Shown piece by piece: positions 56,946 through 64,000 of a stretch of DNA of 64,000 nucleotides (positions within the stretch are counted from its first letter, which is position 1; each line of letters starts with the position of its first letter). The stretch lies in assembly GCA_023423715.1 (NCBI GenBank), contig JAFAFC010000005.1, forward strand, positions 1 to 64,000, read 5' to 3'. The translations under genes were made by a program, and so were the position numbers. Under the pieces are notes generated by a model. It saw nothing but the letters and a program-made list of their open reading frames with translations, searched no databases and was not told where the DNA came from. The stretch is from Bacteroidota bacterium. GTDB lineage: Bacteria; Bacteroidota; Bacteroidia; Flavobacteriales; Weeksellaceae.

Positions 56946-58100
56946 CTAAGAATTCACAAAAAAGCGTCTTGTAGATGCCGAAATATTTCGGATGTATGTA
57001 ATCTCTTTTTGAGAGTGCCCCAAAGCCAATAAAACCTGGCTAAATGAGGTTTCTCCACTTAATGTTGCGATAAAAATTCCGCCATTGTAGGTTAAGTTTT
57101 CCAAAGAAAAACCTGTAAATAGTTGAAGTAACTCTTCTCTTGAGTTTGCGGTATCTATTTCTAAAATTAGTTGGGAAGTTTCACTTTCATTTTTCTCCAA
57201 ATTACTTCGATATTGACCGTTTTTCAAGAAAATAACTTCATCTGAAATCTTTTCAACTTCGTACAATTGTTGCGAACTTAAAATAAGTGCAATCGGATTA
57301 TTTACCGAGTTGCAAATCTCCTTCAAATCCTCCAAAATCACTTGTTGCGCCAAGACATCCAAATTCGCCAAAGGCTCATCCAACAAGAGAATTTCGGGCT
57401 TTCGAAGTAAAGTCCTAGCCAACTCAAAACGCATTTTGTATCCAGAAGACAATTCACTCCATTTCAAATGTTTGTAATTCCACAAACCGAGACGCGCAAT
57501 CATCATCAATGTTCTCGTTTCGTTCTCTTCAGGCGAAAAGCCGTAATTGGATAAAACAAATTTGAGATTATCTTTCAAACTTCCGTACCATTTTTCCGTT
57601 CGTTGCGGGATGTAGATAAGTTTCGTTTTCAATTCATAATCACTTGGATTGGATTGCGAAAAGTGAAAATTCAGATTCCCTCTATCAAAAGAAAGTTCTT
57701 TAGCTAAAATTCGAAGTAACGTTGTTTTCCCATTTCCATTCTCGCCTACCAAACCGTAAACTTGTCCTTTCTTGATTTCAACAGAAACAGGGCCTAAAGC
57801 AAAACGCTTATTTCCATAGGATTTTTGAATATCCTGCGCTTGCAGTACCCAAGAATCTCCCGAAACTTCATTGATAGTTACTTGCGCAATTTCTTCTAAA
57901 AACTGCAGACTTTTTTGGATTAACTCATCGATTTCGTCTGGATGAGATTCCTTCCAATCTGTAATGGCAATTGCTTTGTTGTACAACAGCATATTTTGAG
58001 TATCCATCGTACAATTGAGCATTTTGCGAAACCCTAAAGCCGTATCCCTATTTTCAAAATAGTTGCGTGCTTCTTGCACTCGAATTTGATGTTTTGTCAT
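56946..58100 (-). CDS. ABC transporter ATP-binding protein
   Basis: This 384-residue ATPase has an N-terminal helical extension of about 105 residues before the nucleotide-binding domain. Walker A is GENGNGKTT (about 128), the signature is ELSSGYKMRF instead of LSGGQ, and Walker B is ILLLDEPLANLD. A C-terminal domain of about 75 residues follows. It leads a two-gene operon with the membrane protein at 55025. The N-terminal extension is unusual and unrecognised. Confidence 0.9.
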   Translation of the reverse strand: MTKHQIRVQEARNYFENRDTALGFRKMLNCTMDTQNMLLYNKAIAITDWKESHPDEIDELIQKSLQFLEEIAQVTINEVSGDSWVLQAQDIQKSYGNKRFALGPVSVEIKKGQVYGLVGENGNGKTTLLRILAKELSFDRGNLNFHFSQSNPSDYELKTKLIYIPQRTEKWYGSLKDNLKFVLSNYGFSPEENETRTLMMIARLGLWNYKHLKWSELSSGYKMRFELARTLLRKPEILLLDEPLANLDVLAQQVILEDLKEICNSVNNPIALILSSQQLYEVEKISDEVIFLKNGQYRSNLEKNESETSQLILEIDTANSREELLQLFTGFSLENLTYNGGIFIATLSGETSFSQVLLALGHSQKEITYIRNISASTRRFFVNS

Positions 58101-58162
58101 GGTGAAAAATGATTTTTCATTTAATGAACTCAGAAAACTGAAATTTAAATTAAGAATAGAAC

Positions 58163-58759
58163 TTACTTTTCTCGCTCAATCTTTTTCACTTCGTTGATTT
58201 TTTCAATCATTCTGGTAACTTTATCTGCTTTTGCAACTTGAATAGGAACAGAAACTTTGCTAGCATCCCACTCAATATCGAGACTTAATTGGTTGTCTGA
58301 AACGATCTTTAAGTCCATTGTAAACCATTCTTGTTTTGCGGTTAATTTCTGAACTGGAACCGTAACATCAACAACATTCAATTTTTCATCAAAACTAAAA
58401 GCGCCCCAACTTTGAGAATCTTTATTCAAAATAATTTTCCATTCGTTGGCTTGAGGTACGATGTATAAGCCGTATGTTCCCGCGGCAACGTCTTTTCCAC
58501 CAAAAGTAACCGCTTGACCAAACGTAATTTTTGAAGAAGAATTGGCTCCAGCGCGCCAAACTTTTCCGTAAGGAACTAAATCTCCAAAAACGACACGACC
58601 TTTTACTGCAGGTCTTCCATAATCTAATGTTACTTTAGAAATGGAAAATTGTTGTTCGATTTTTTTACGTGGACTTGCTGCAGGAACCGAATAATCTTGA
58701 GCTGTAAGGCTTAACGCCACACCAAAACAAAGTGCAACTAGGAACTTTTTCATTTTCAT
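58163..58759 (-). CDS. DUF2911 exported protein
   Basis: This 198-residue protein has a signal peptide (about 1-20) and the DUF2911 domain (SPRKKIEQQFSISKVTLDYGRPAVKGR, VPYGKVWRAGANSSSKITFG, AAGTYGLYIVP). The family is common in Bacteroidota and of unknown function; the protein is likely periplasmic. It precedes the ABC operon by 62 bp on the same strand. Confidence 0.9.
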   Translation of the reverse strand: MKMKKFLVALCFGVALSLTAQDYSVPAASPRKKIEQQFSISKVTLDYGRPAVKGRVVFGDLVPYGKVWRAGANSSSKITFGQAVTFGGKDVAAGTYGLYIVPQANEWKIILNKDSQSWGAFSFDEKLNVVDVTVPVQKLTAKQEWFTMDLKIVSDNQLSLDIEWDASKVSVPIQVAKADKVTRMIEKINEVKKIEREK

Positions 58760-58803
58760 TTTTTTTTAAAGATAGTAATTTCTCCCTTTCGTAAGTCCAA
58801 ACA

Positions 58804-58830
58804 TAAAAAAACCGACTAAAAAAGTCGGTT
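58804..58830 (-). terminator. Terminator of the small exported protein gene
   Basis: The stem AACCGACT/AGTCGGTT (58810-58817 with 58823-58830) and 5-base loop are followed by seven T residues on the minus strand, 18 bp after the stop at 58849. Confidence 0.85.
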
Positions 58831-58848
58831 ATATTACTGAAGAAATTT

Positions 58849-59343
58849 CTATTTATTTTTTCCTTTTCCGTTTGAATTTCCATGTCCAGCGTGAGCTTTC
58901 GCTTTCCCATTGGCATGGCTTGAATTCGAAGATTTTTTAGTCGATCTATAAATTGGCGTTGTTTTCTTTCCTTTATTTTGATATGGCTTATAATTATTTT
59001 TGTTTCGATTATAAACCGCTACTGGATTTTGTCCTTTATAGTATTTATTTTTAAACTTCGTATATTTTGTTGTTCCAAAAATACGTTCCATTTCATTGTA
59101 ACGATCCGTTCTCCAACGATCTGGGTTTGATCCATAAACACGATTCCAAGAATTATAATCATCGTATCTATTGTTCAGTGCGAATAATTGATCTTTCTGC
59201 TGCGGACTTAAAACTAAATCAGCTATAACCGCCGTCCAATCATAATCATTAATACTTCTTCGATAATCATTATAGTAATCTGATTGCGAAAATCCTAAAG
59301 TGAAGCTTCCCACGAATAGGAATAAGGTAACTATCTTTTTCAT
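58849..59343 (-). CDS. Exported basic protein of unknown function
   Basis: About 164 residues from the ATG at 59343, where a signal peptide begins (MKKIVTLFLFVGSFTLGFS); the longer frame to 59391 is unlikely. The mature part has a Tyr/Asp-rich domain (DYDWTAVIADLVLSPQQ, then a segment on Asn/Arg turns). It ends in a low-complexity Lys/Gly/His/Asn-rich tail. I do not recognise the family; similar proteins occur in Flavobacteriia. Confidence 0.75.
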   Translation of the reverse strand: MKKIVTLFLFVGSFTLGFSQSDYYNDYRRSINDYDWTAVIADLVLSPQQKDQLFALNNRYDDYNSWNRVYGSNPDRWRTDRYNEMERIFGTTKYTKFKNKYYKGQNPVAVYNRNKNNYKPYQNKGKKTTPIYRSTKKSSNSSHANGKAKAHAGHGNSNGKGKNK

Positions 59344-59457
59344 TGTTTTAATTGTTTGGTTTCTATAGTATTGCCAAGTATAATGCCACAAATTCCCAAA
59401 AAATGTTAAAACAAACTATAGAACGGTGCTCCGTATATAAAGAAACACCTAAAAACT

Positions 59458-59465
59458 TATCTTTG
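59458..59465 (+). promoter_or_regulatory. Candidate -7 box of the exported protein at 59483
   Basis: TATCTTTG fits TAnnTTTG and lies 17 bp before the ATG; no clear -33 element is seen. Confidence 0.4.
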
Positions 59466-59482
59466 ATGCTTACATCTAAAAT

Positions 59483-60331
59483 ATGAATTCAAAATTTTTG
59501 TATCTACTACTAGCATTGGTACTTTCTAATATAATAGATGCTCAGCAAACGATTCCATTTCGTTTAACGAAATACAATAATATTTTGGTTAAAACTGTAA
59601 TCAATAAAAAAGATTCGATGGATTTGATGTTTCAAATTGCAGCGGATGCGAGTTCAATTTCACCCGAAAGAAAGCATGAAGTAACGAGTTTAAAATTCGA
59701 CGAAAACGACATTAGTTATGGAAACACCATTTCTATTGGAAATCTGGAATGGCAAAACATGCGTTTTTTCAACAACGAATTATCAGGGCACGAATCGGAC
59801 GGGAAATTGGGAACGTCTATTTTCACTGGAAAAGCATTTGCAATCAACTACGATAAAAATGAATTTCAAATTTTTGATCAAAATCCAAGCACAAAAGGCT
59901 ATACCGAGCTTCCTCTAAAAATAAAAAACGGACAATTCTTTATCATTGCCAAAAGTTTAATCGACGGAAAAGAATACGAATCGGAATTTCTTTTGCAGTC
60001 TGGCTATTCAGGTGGAATTTTATTTAGTAATGATTTTGCAGATGCCAATAATCTTAACAAACATCTAAAATCAACTTCTGAAAAAACGTTGAAAAATTCG
60101 CAAGGGCAAAGTGTTACAACGAAACAAGCGGTTTTATCACAACTAAAAATCGGGAAGTATAAACTGAAAAACGTAGGTGCTGGTTATTTTACCGGTGAAC
60201 TAAAAATGCAGCATAACAGCTACTTTGCAACGGATGTTATGAAACGTTTTAACTGGATTTTCGATGCAAAACGGGAAAAGGTTTTTATAAAACCAAGTAA
60301 ATATTTTAATGAAGCTTATTTGAAAATTTAA
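59483..60331 (+). CDS. Exported retropepsin-like protein with altered active site
   Basis: This 282-residue protein has a signal peptide (about 1-20) followed by two similar beta-rich halves of aspartyl-protease (retropepsin-like) type: DGKLGTSIF/AINYDKNEFQIFD and LLQSGYSGGILFSNDF/WIFDAKREKVFIKPS. The catalytic DTG signature is LQSG here, and the first half has QIAADASS, so the nucleophilic Asp is apparently missing. It may bind rather than cut. The fold assignment is by motif pattern only. Confidence 0.65.
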   Translation: MNSKFLYLLLALVLSNIIDAQQTIPFRLTKYNNILVKTVINKKDSMDLMFQIAADASSISPERKHEVTSLKFDENDISYGNTISIGNLEWQNMRFFNNELSGHESDGKLGTSIFTGKAFAINYDKNEFQIFDQNPSTKGYTELPLKIKNGQFFIIAKSLIDGKEYESEFLLQSGYSGGILFSNDFADANNLNKHLKSTSEKTLKNSQGQSVTTKQAVLSQLKIGKYKLKNVGAGYFTGELKMQHNSYFATDVMKRFNWIFDAKREKVFIKPSKYFNEAYLKI

Positions 60332-60359
60332 ATTTCAATGATTCATTTTAGATGATTTT

Positions 60360-60389
60360 ATTTCCAGCGGCGGAGCCGCCGCTGGAAAT
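60360..60389. repeat. GC-rich palindrome
   Basis: A 14-bp perfect inverted repeat with a 2-base centre (ATTTCCAGCGGCGG / CCGCCGCTGGAAAT) is strikingly GC-rich in this AT-rich context. A related palindrome at 60928-60944 shares the core GCGGCGG. There is no T-run, so it is not a classic terminator. It looks like a REP-type element. Confidence 0.6.
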
Positions 60390-60394
60390 AAAAA

Positions 60395-60424
60395 GAGCCT
60401 CACAAACTTTGTCGTTTGTGAGAC
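60395..60424 (-). terminator. Terminator of the small lipoprotein gene
   Basis: The stem CTCACAAAC/GTTTGTGAG (60399-60407 with 60414-60422) and 6-base loop are followed by a T-run on the minus strand, 29 bp after the stop at 60452. Confidence 0.75.
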
Positions 60425-60451
60425 TTTCCATTTATAGGGTTTGTAAACAAT

Positions 60452-60754
60452 CTATTTTACAGATTTAATTAGAATTTTCCCTTTGCTTTCGTGATACATT
60501 CTGCAAGTCGGCACATTTCTTTTGTCTGTGCAATCTTTTGCAAACGCATAAACAAAAGTAAGAACATCACCTTCTTTTCTATCCTTTACCAACCAGTCGT
60601 TACATACCAAATAATCGCCTTTTCCAGCAAATCTTACATACGTTCCTGTACAATCTCGAACAATTGTTCCCGATTCTGAACTTTCCGGAATCATGCTTGT
60701 GCACGATGTTAGTGCTAAACCTCCAACAAGCAAACTTAAAAATAATTTTTTCAT
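60452..60754 (-). CDS. Small lipoprotein of unknown function
   Basis: This 100-residue protein has a signal peptide ending in the lipobox LTSC (Cys18), so it is membrane-anchored outside the cytoplasm. The mature part contains four more cysteines (DCTG, VCND, DCTD, TCRM), which may form disulfides. No family recognised. Confidence 0.75.
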   Translation of the reverse strand: MKKLFLSLLVGGLALTSCTSMIPESSESGTIVRDCTGTYVRFAGKGDYLVCNDWLVKDRKEGDVLTFVYAFAKDCTDKRNVPTCRMYHESKGKILIKSVK

Positions 60755-60927
60755 AGTATTAATTTTAACTCAAATTTATAAAATAATTTAATACAATAAC
60801 TGAAAATTAAACTATCATAAATCATATTTTAAAAATAATACAGATAAATATTGATAAATATTAAAATTTTATTCACTTTTGATTTTAAATTACTTTAAAA
60901 TTCACTTTCAATATTTCTTGTTTTCGT

Positions 60928-60944
60928 CGGCGGCTTCGCCGCCG
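60928..60944. repeat. Second GC-rich palindrome
   Basis: CGGCGGC-3 bases-GCCGCCG, followed by TGAAAAT, related to the palindrome at 60360-60389. The 278-bp gap around it (60755-61032) is otherwise AT-rich and holds only this and the carB terminator. Confidence 0.55.
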
Positions 60945-60962
60945 CTGAAAATTTAAAAATCA

Positions 60963-61001
60963 AACAAAAAAACACCTAACGCTTTTAAACGTTAGGTGTT
61001 T
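60963..61001 (-). terminator. Terminator of carB
   Basis: A perfect 12-bp stem (60970-60981 with 60990-61001) and 8-base loop are followed by a T-run on the minus strand, 31 bp after the carB stop. Confidence 0.88.
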
Positions 61002-61032
61002 CTATTTCAATTTACTTCCCTGGAAATATATT

Positions 61033-64000
61033 TTACATCTGCTCCATTTTGAATGTCATGCTTTCGATGACATTTAAAATTGCTCCAACAGTATCCATCG
61101 ATGTTAAACAAGGTACACCATTTTCCACACTCATTCTTCGGATTTGGAAACCATCTCTTTCCGCCTGTTTTCCTTTGGTAGTCGTATTAACAACGTACTG
61201 AACTTTCCCTTTTTGGATCAAGTCAATCAGGTTAACATCTTCTTCACCAATTTTATATCCGATTTTTGCATGAACTCCGTGCTCTTCAAAGAATTTTGCT
61301 GTTCCTTCCGTCGCCCATATTCTAAATCCAACATCGTTGAAGCGTCTAGCCAATTCGACTGCTTCTTCTTTGTCGTTATCGGCTACAGTGAACAAAATCG
61401 CTCCATACGTAGGAACTTTTCTTCCTGCTCCGATTAGACCTTTGTATAAAGCTTTTTCCAACGTTTCGTCTTTCCCCATAACTTCACCCGTTGATTTCAT
61501 CTCTGGGCCTAAAGAAATATCTACTTTTGATAATTTGCTGAACGAGAAAACAGGAACTTTTACATACACACCTTCTTTACTTGGAACCAAACCATTTTTG
61601 TATCCTAGGTCGATTAATTCAGCTCCTAAAACTGCTTTTGTTGCTAGATTTGCCATAGGAACATCTGTAATTTTCGATAAGAAAGGAACCGTTCTCGAAG
61701 ACCTTGGATTCACCTCGATAACATAAACATTTCCATCCGAAATTACATATTGAATGTTCATTAAACCGATAATATTCAACCCTTTAGCTAAACGCTCGGT
61801 ATAATCTACTAACGTATCAATTTGGGTCTGACTCAATTTTTGAGGTGGATACACCGCGATCGAGTCACCAGAGTGAACTCCCGCTCTTTCGATATGCTCC
61901 ATAATCCCCGGAATAATGACGGTTTCACCATCACAGATAGCATCCACTTCCACTTCTTGCCCCGTTAAATAACGGTCGATAAGTACAGGATGTTCTGGAC
62001 TTGCTTCAACAGCATGCTCCATGTAATGCGCTAGTTCGGTTTGATTGTAAACAATCTCCATCGCACGTCCTCCAAGAACGTAACTTGGACGAACCAAAAC
62101 CGGATATCCAATTTCATTTGCAATTGCAATCGCTTCTTCTTTTGAAGTTGAAGTTTTTCCTAAAGGCTGTGGAATTCCTAAGTCCTGAAGCGCTTTTTCG
62201 AATTTATCTCTGTTCTCTGCTCTATCAAGATCCTCAAGTGAAGTTCCTAAGATTTGAACGCCATGTGAAGCTAATTTATCAGCCAAGTTAATTGCGGTTT
62301 GCCCTCCGAACTGAACCACAACACCTTTTGGCTTTTCCAAATCGATGATGTTCATCACATCTTCTTCAGTCAATGGCTCGAAATAAAGTTTATCCGAAAT
62401 TGAGAAGTCTGTAGAAACCGTTTCTGGATTAGAGTTGATGATAATTGCTTCATAACCCATTTCCTTAATCGCCCACACCGAATGTACTGTCGCGTAGTCA
62501 AATTCTACACCTTGTCCGATTCGGATTGGTCCAGATCCTAAAACGATGATTTTCTCTTTATCTGTAACAACGCTTTCATTCTCCTCTTCATACGTTCCGT
62601 AGAAGTACGGTGTTTCCGATTCAAATTCGGCAGCACACGTATCTACCATTTTATAAACTGGAATTACCCCGTTTTCTTTTCTGAATTGATACACTTCGCG
62701 GTTAGAAACGCCCCACAAATATCCAATATTCACATCGGAGAATCCAAGTTTTTTAGCTTCTAATAGGACGTCTTTATTGAATTTATTTTCTTTAATCTTT
62801 GTCTCGAAATCAATTAATTTTTTGATTTTCCAGATGAAGAATTTATCAATTTTACTCCATTCTACAATTTGTTCCCAATCGTATCCTCTTCGTAAAGCAT
62901 CACCAATGATGAACAATCTTTCGTCATCACATACGCGAATTCTTCTTTCGATTTCCTCGTCAGTAAGCGCTTCAGCTTGCTTCTTCTTTAAACCAAGGTG
63001 ACGGATTCCGGTTTCTAGTGAACGAATTGCTTTTTGAAGTGATTCTTCAAAATTTCTTCCGATTGCCATTACTTCACCAGTCGCTTTCATCTGTGTTGAA
63101 AGACGTCTATCAGCCGTTTCAAACTTATCGAATGGGAATCTTGGGAATTTCGTTACAACATAATCCAAAGCTGGCTCGAAACACGCGTACGTCTTTCCAG
63201 TAACTGGATTCATGATTTCGTCAAGCGTTAAACCAACAGCAATTTTCGCAGCAATTTTCGCAATTGGATATCCCGTTGCTTTCGATGCTAATGCTGATGA
63301 ACGCGAAACTCTTGGATTAACCTCGATAATATAATATTCAAATGAATGCGGATCTAAAGCCAATTGAACGTTACAACCGCCTTCAATTCCCAAGGCTCGG
63401 ATGATTTTCAGCGAAGCGTTTCTCAACAATTGATACTCTCTATCCGACAGTGTTTGTGAAGGTGCGACAACGATAGAATCTCCTGTGTGAACTCCCACCG
63501 GATCGATGTTTTCCATATTACAAACCACAATGGCGTTGTCGTTGGAATCTCGCATTACTTCGTATTCAATCTCTTTGAAACCAGCAATTGATTTCTCAAT
63601 CAGACACTGTGTTACAGGAGAATATTTCAACCCTAATTCGGTGATTTCTTTTAGTTCAGCTTCGGTAGCAGCGATTCCACCTCCAGTTCCTCCCATCGTA
63701 AACGCAGGACGAACGATCACTGGATATCCAATAGAATCAGCAAATTTCAAAGCTCCTTCAACCGTTGTAACGATATCCGATTCTGGAACAGGCTCGTTTA
63801 ATTCGCGCATTAATTCGCGGAACAAATCTCTATCTTCGGCTCTGTTAATCGCGGAAAGTTTCGTTCCTAGAACTTCTACTTTACATTCTTCAAGAATTCC
63901 AGAATTTTCTAGGGCTACCGCCATATTCAGACCTGTTTGTCCACCTAAAGTTGGCAACAAAGCGTCTGGACGTTCTTTTCTAATAATTCGCGATACGAAT
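61033..64000 (-). CDS. carB: Carbamoyl-phosphate synthase large subunit (partial)
   Basis: This gene runs off the right edge; about 990 of the usual 1070 residues are present and roughly the first 80 are missing. The frame is open to the last base (upstream of 63960 it reads [14 protein letters not shown]). Two ATP-grasp halves are present, each with its glycine-rich and VNPRVSRSS / VNPRSSRT motifs, then the allosteric MGS-like domain at the C-terminus ([15 protein letters not shown] onward). The enzyme makes carbamoyl phosphate for arginine and pyrimidine synthesis with CarA. Confidence 0.97.
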   Translation of the reverse strand, partial: FVSRIIRKERPDALLPTLGGQTGLNMAVALENSGILEECKVEVLGTKLSAINRAEDRDLFRELMRELNEPVPESDIVTTVEGALKFADSIGYPVIVRPAFTMGGTGGGIAATEAELKEITELGLKYSPVTQCLIEKSIAGFKEIEYEVMRDSNDNAIVVCNMENIDPVGVHTGDSIVVAPSQTLSDREYQLLRNASLKIIRALGIEGGCNVQLALDPHSFEYYIIEVNPRVSRSSALASKATGYPIAKIAAKIAVGLTLDEIMNPVTGKTYACFEPALDYVVTKFPRFPFDKFETADRRLSTQMKATGEVMAIGRNFEESLQKAIRSLETGIRHLGLKKKQAEALTDEEIERRIRVCDDERLFIIGDALRRGYDWEQIVEWSKIDKFFIWKIKKLIDFETKIKENKFNKDVLLEAKKLGFSDVNIGYLWGVSNREVYQFRKENGVIPVYKMVDTCAAEFESETPYFYGTYEEENESVVTDKEKIIVLGSGPIRIGQGVEFDYATVHSVWAIKEMGYEAIIINSNPETVSTDFSISDKLYFEPLTEEDVMNIIDLEKPKGVVVQFGGQTAINLADKLASHGVQILGTSLEDLDRAENRDKFEKALQDLGIPQPLGKTSTSKEEAIAIANEIGYPVLVRPSYVLGGRAMEIVYNQTELAHYMEHAVEASPEHPVLIDRYLTGQEVEVDAICDGETVIIPGIMEHIERAGVHSGDSIAVYPPQKLSQTQIDTLVDYTERLAKGLNIIGLMNIQYVISDGNVYVIEVNPRSSRTVPFLSKITDVPMANLATKAVLGAELIDLGYKNGLVPSKEGVYVKVPVFSFSKLSKVDISLGPEMKSTGEVMGKDETLEKALYKGLIGAGRKVPTYGAILFTVADNDKEEAVELARRFNDVGFRIWATEGTAKFFEEHGVHAKIGYKIGEEDVNLIDLIQKGKVQYVVNTTTKGKQAERDGFQIRRMSVENGVPCLTSMDTVGAILNVIESMTFKMEQM

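Noticed and set aside
1..64000. CRISPR array
   Set aside because: No regularly spaced direct repeats of about 25-40 bp with unique spacers and no Cas proteins were found.

Overview
The window comes from an AT-rich Bacteroidota genome, most likely a member of the Flavobacteriia. The evidence is a set of lineage-typical proteins (DUF2911, DUF2007, a Bacteroidota-type tyrosine integrase, an NBU-like mobilisation module, lysine 6-transaminase), several promoter-like TAnnTTTG boxes, and no obvious Shine-Dalgarno dependence. No species can be named from the sequence alone.

Region 1 (893-25268) is a 24-kb integrative mobilisable element in a tRNA-Ala(GGC) gene. A 91-bp direct repeat with one mismatch (893-983 and 25178-25268) holds the 3' part of the tRNA and its terminator; the intact tRNA lies at the right end. 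The tyrosine integrase is just inside the left end. The excisionase-like HTH protein, VapE-like ATPase, TOPRIM primase-like protein, candidate oriT, MobC-like protein and relaxase lie inside the right end. In the excised circle, int, attP, xis, replication and mobilisation genes would be contiguous and everything else would be one cargo block (about 2.5-19.8 kb). No conjugation (type IV secretion) genes are seen, so transfer would need a helper.

The cargo is dominated by restriction. Type I HsdR-HsdM-HsdS, a GIY-YIG protein, an EVE-domain McrB and McrC are six co-oriented genes separated by at most 19 bp, so modification-dependent and modification-protected restriction probably share one transcript. 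Upstream are a SpoT-like HD hydrolase with a basic partner, a CPBP membrane protease with a frameshifted second copy, a secreted TPR-like protein, a TPR adenylate cyclase and a 165-bp imperfect palindrome in front of an unknown gene. These are the least explained parts of the window.

Region 2 (25.4-38.8 kb) is chromosomal. It has a GbsR/MarR-type regulator with an RND efflux operon and a clear candidate operator, GNAT and Crp-type genes, a TolC-HlyD-ABC-2 export operon, a zinc alcohol dehydrogenase, a Crp-family gene broken at a homopolymer, and DUF2007.

Region 3 (38.8-52.5 kb) is metabolic. It has two amidohydrolase-family proteins, one of which has lost its metal ligands, an aldehyde dehydrogenase plus lysine 6-transaminase pair that would convert lysine to 2-aminoadipate, a conserved TPR-like protein, and the leucine operon leuACDB, whose LeuA lacks the usual C-terminal feedback domain.

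Region 4 (52.5-64.0 kb) has two GNAT enzymes, an Ada-type DNA repair protein, an ABC ATPase with a large membrane partner, several small exported proteins, GC-rich palindromes, and carB running off the right edge.
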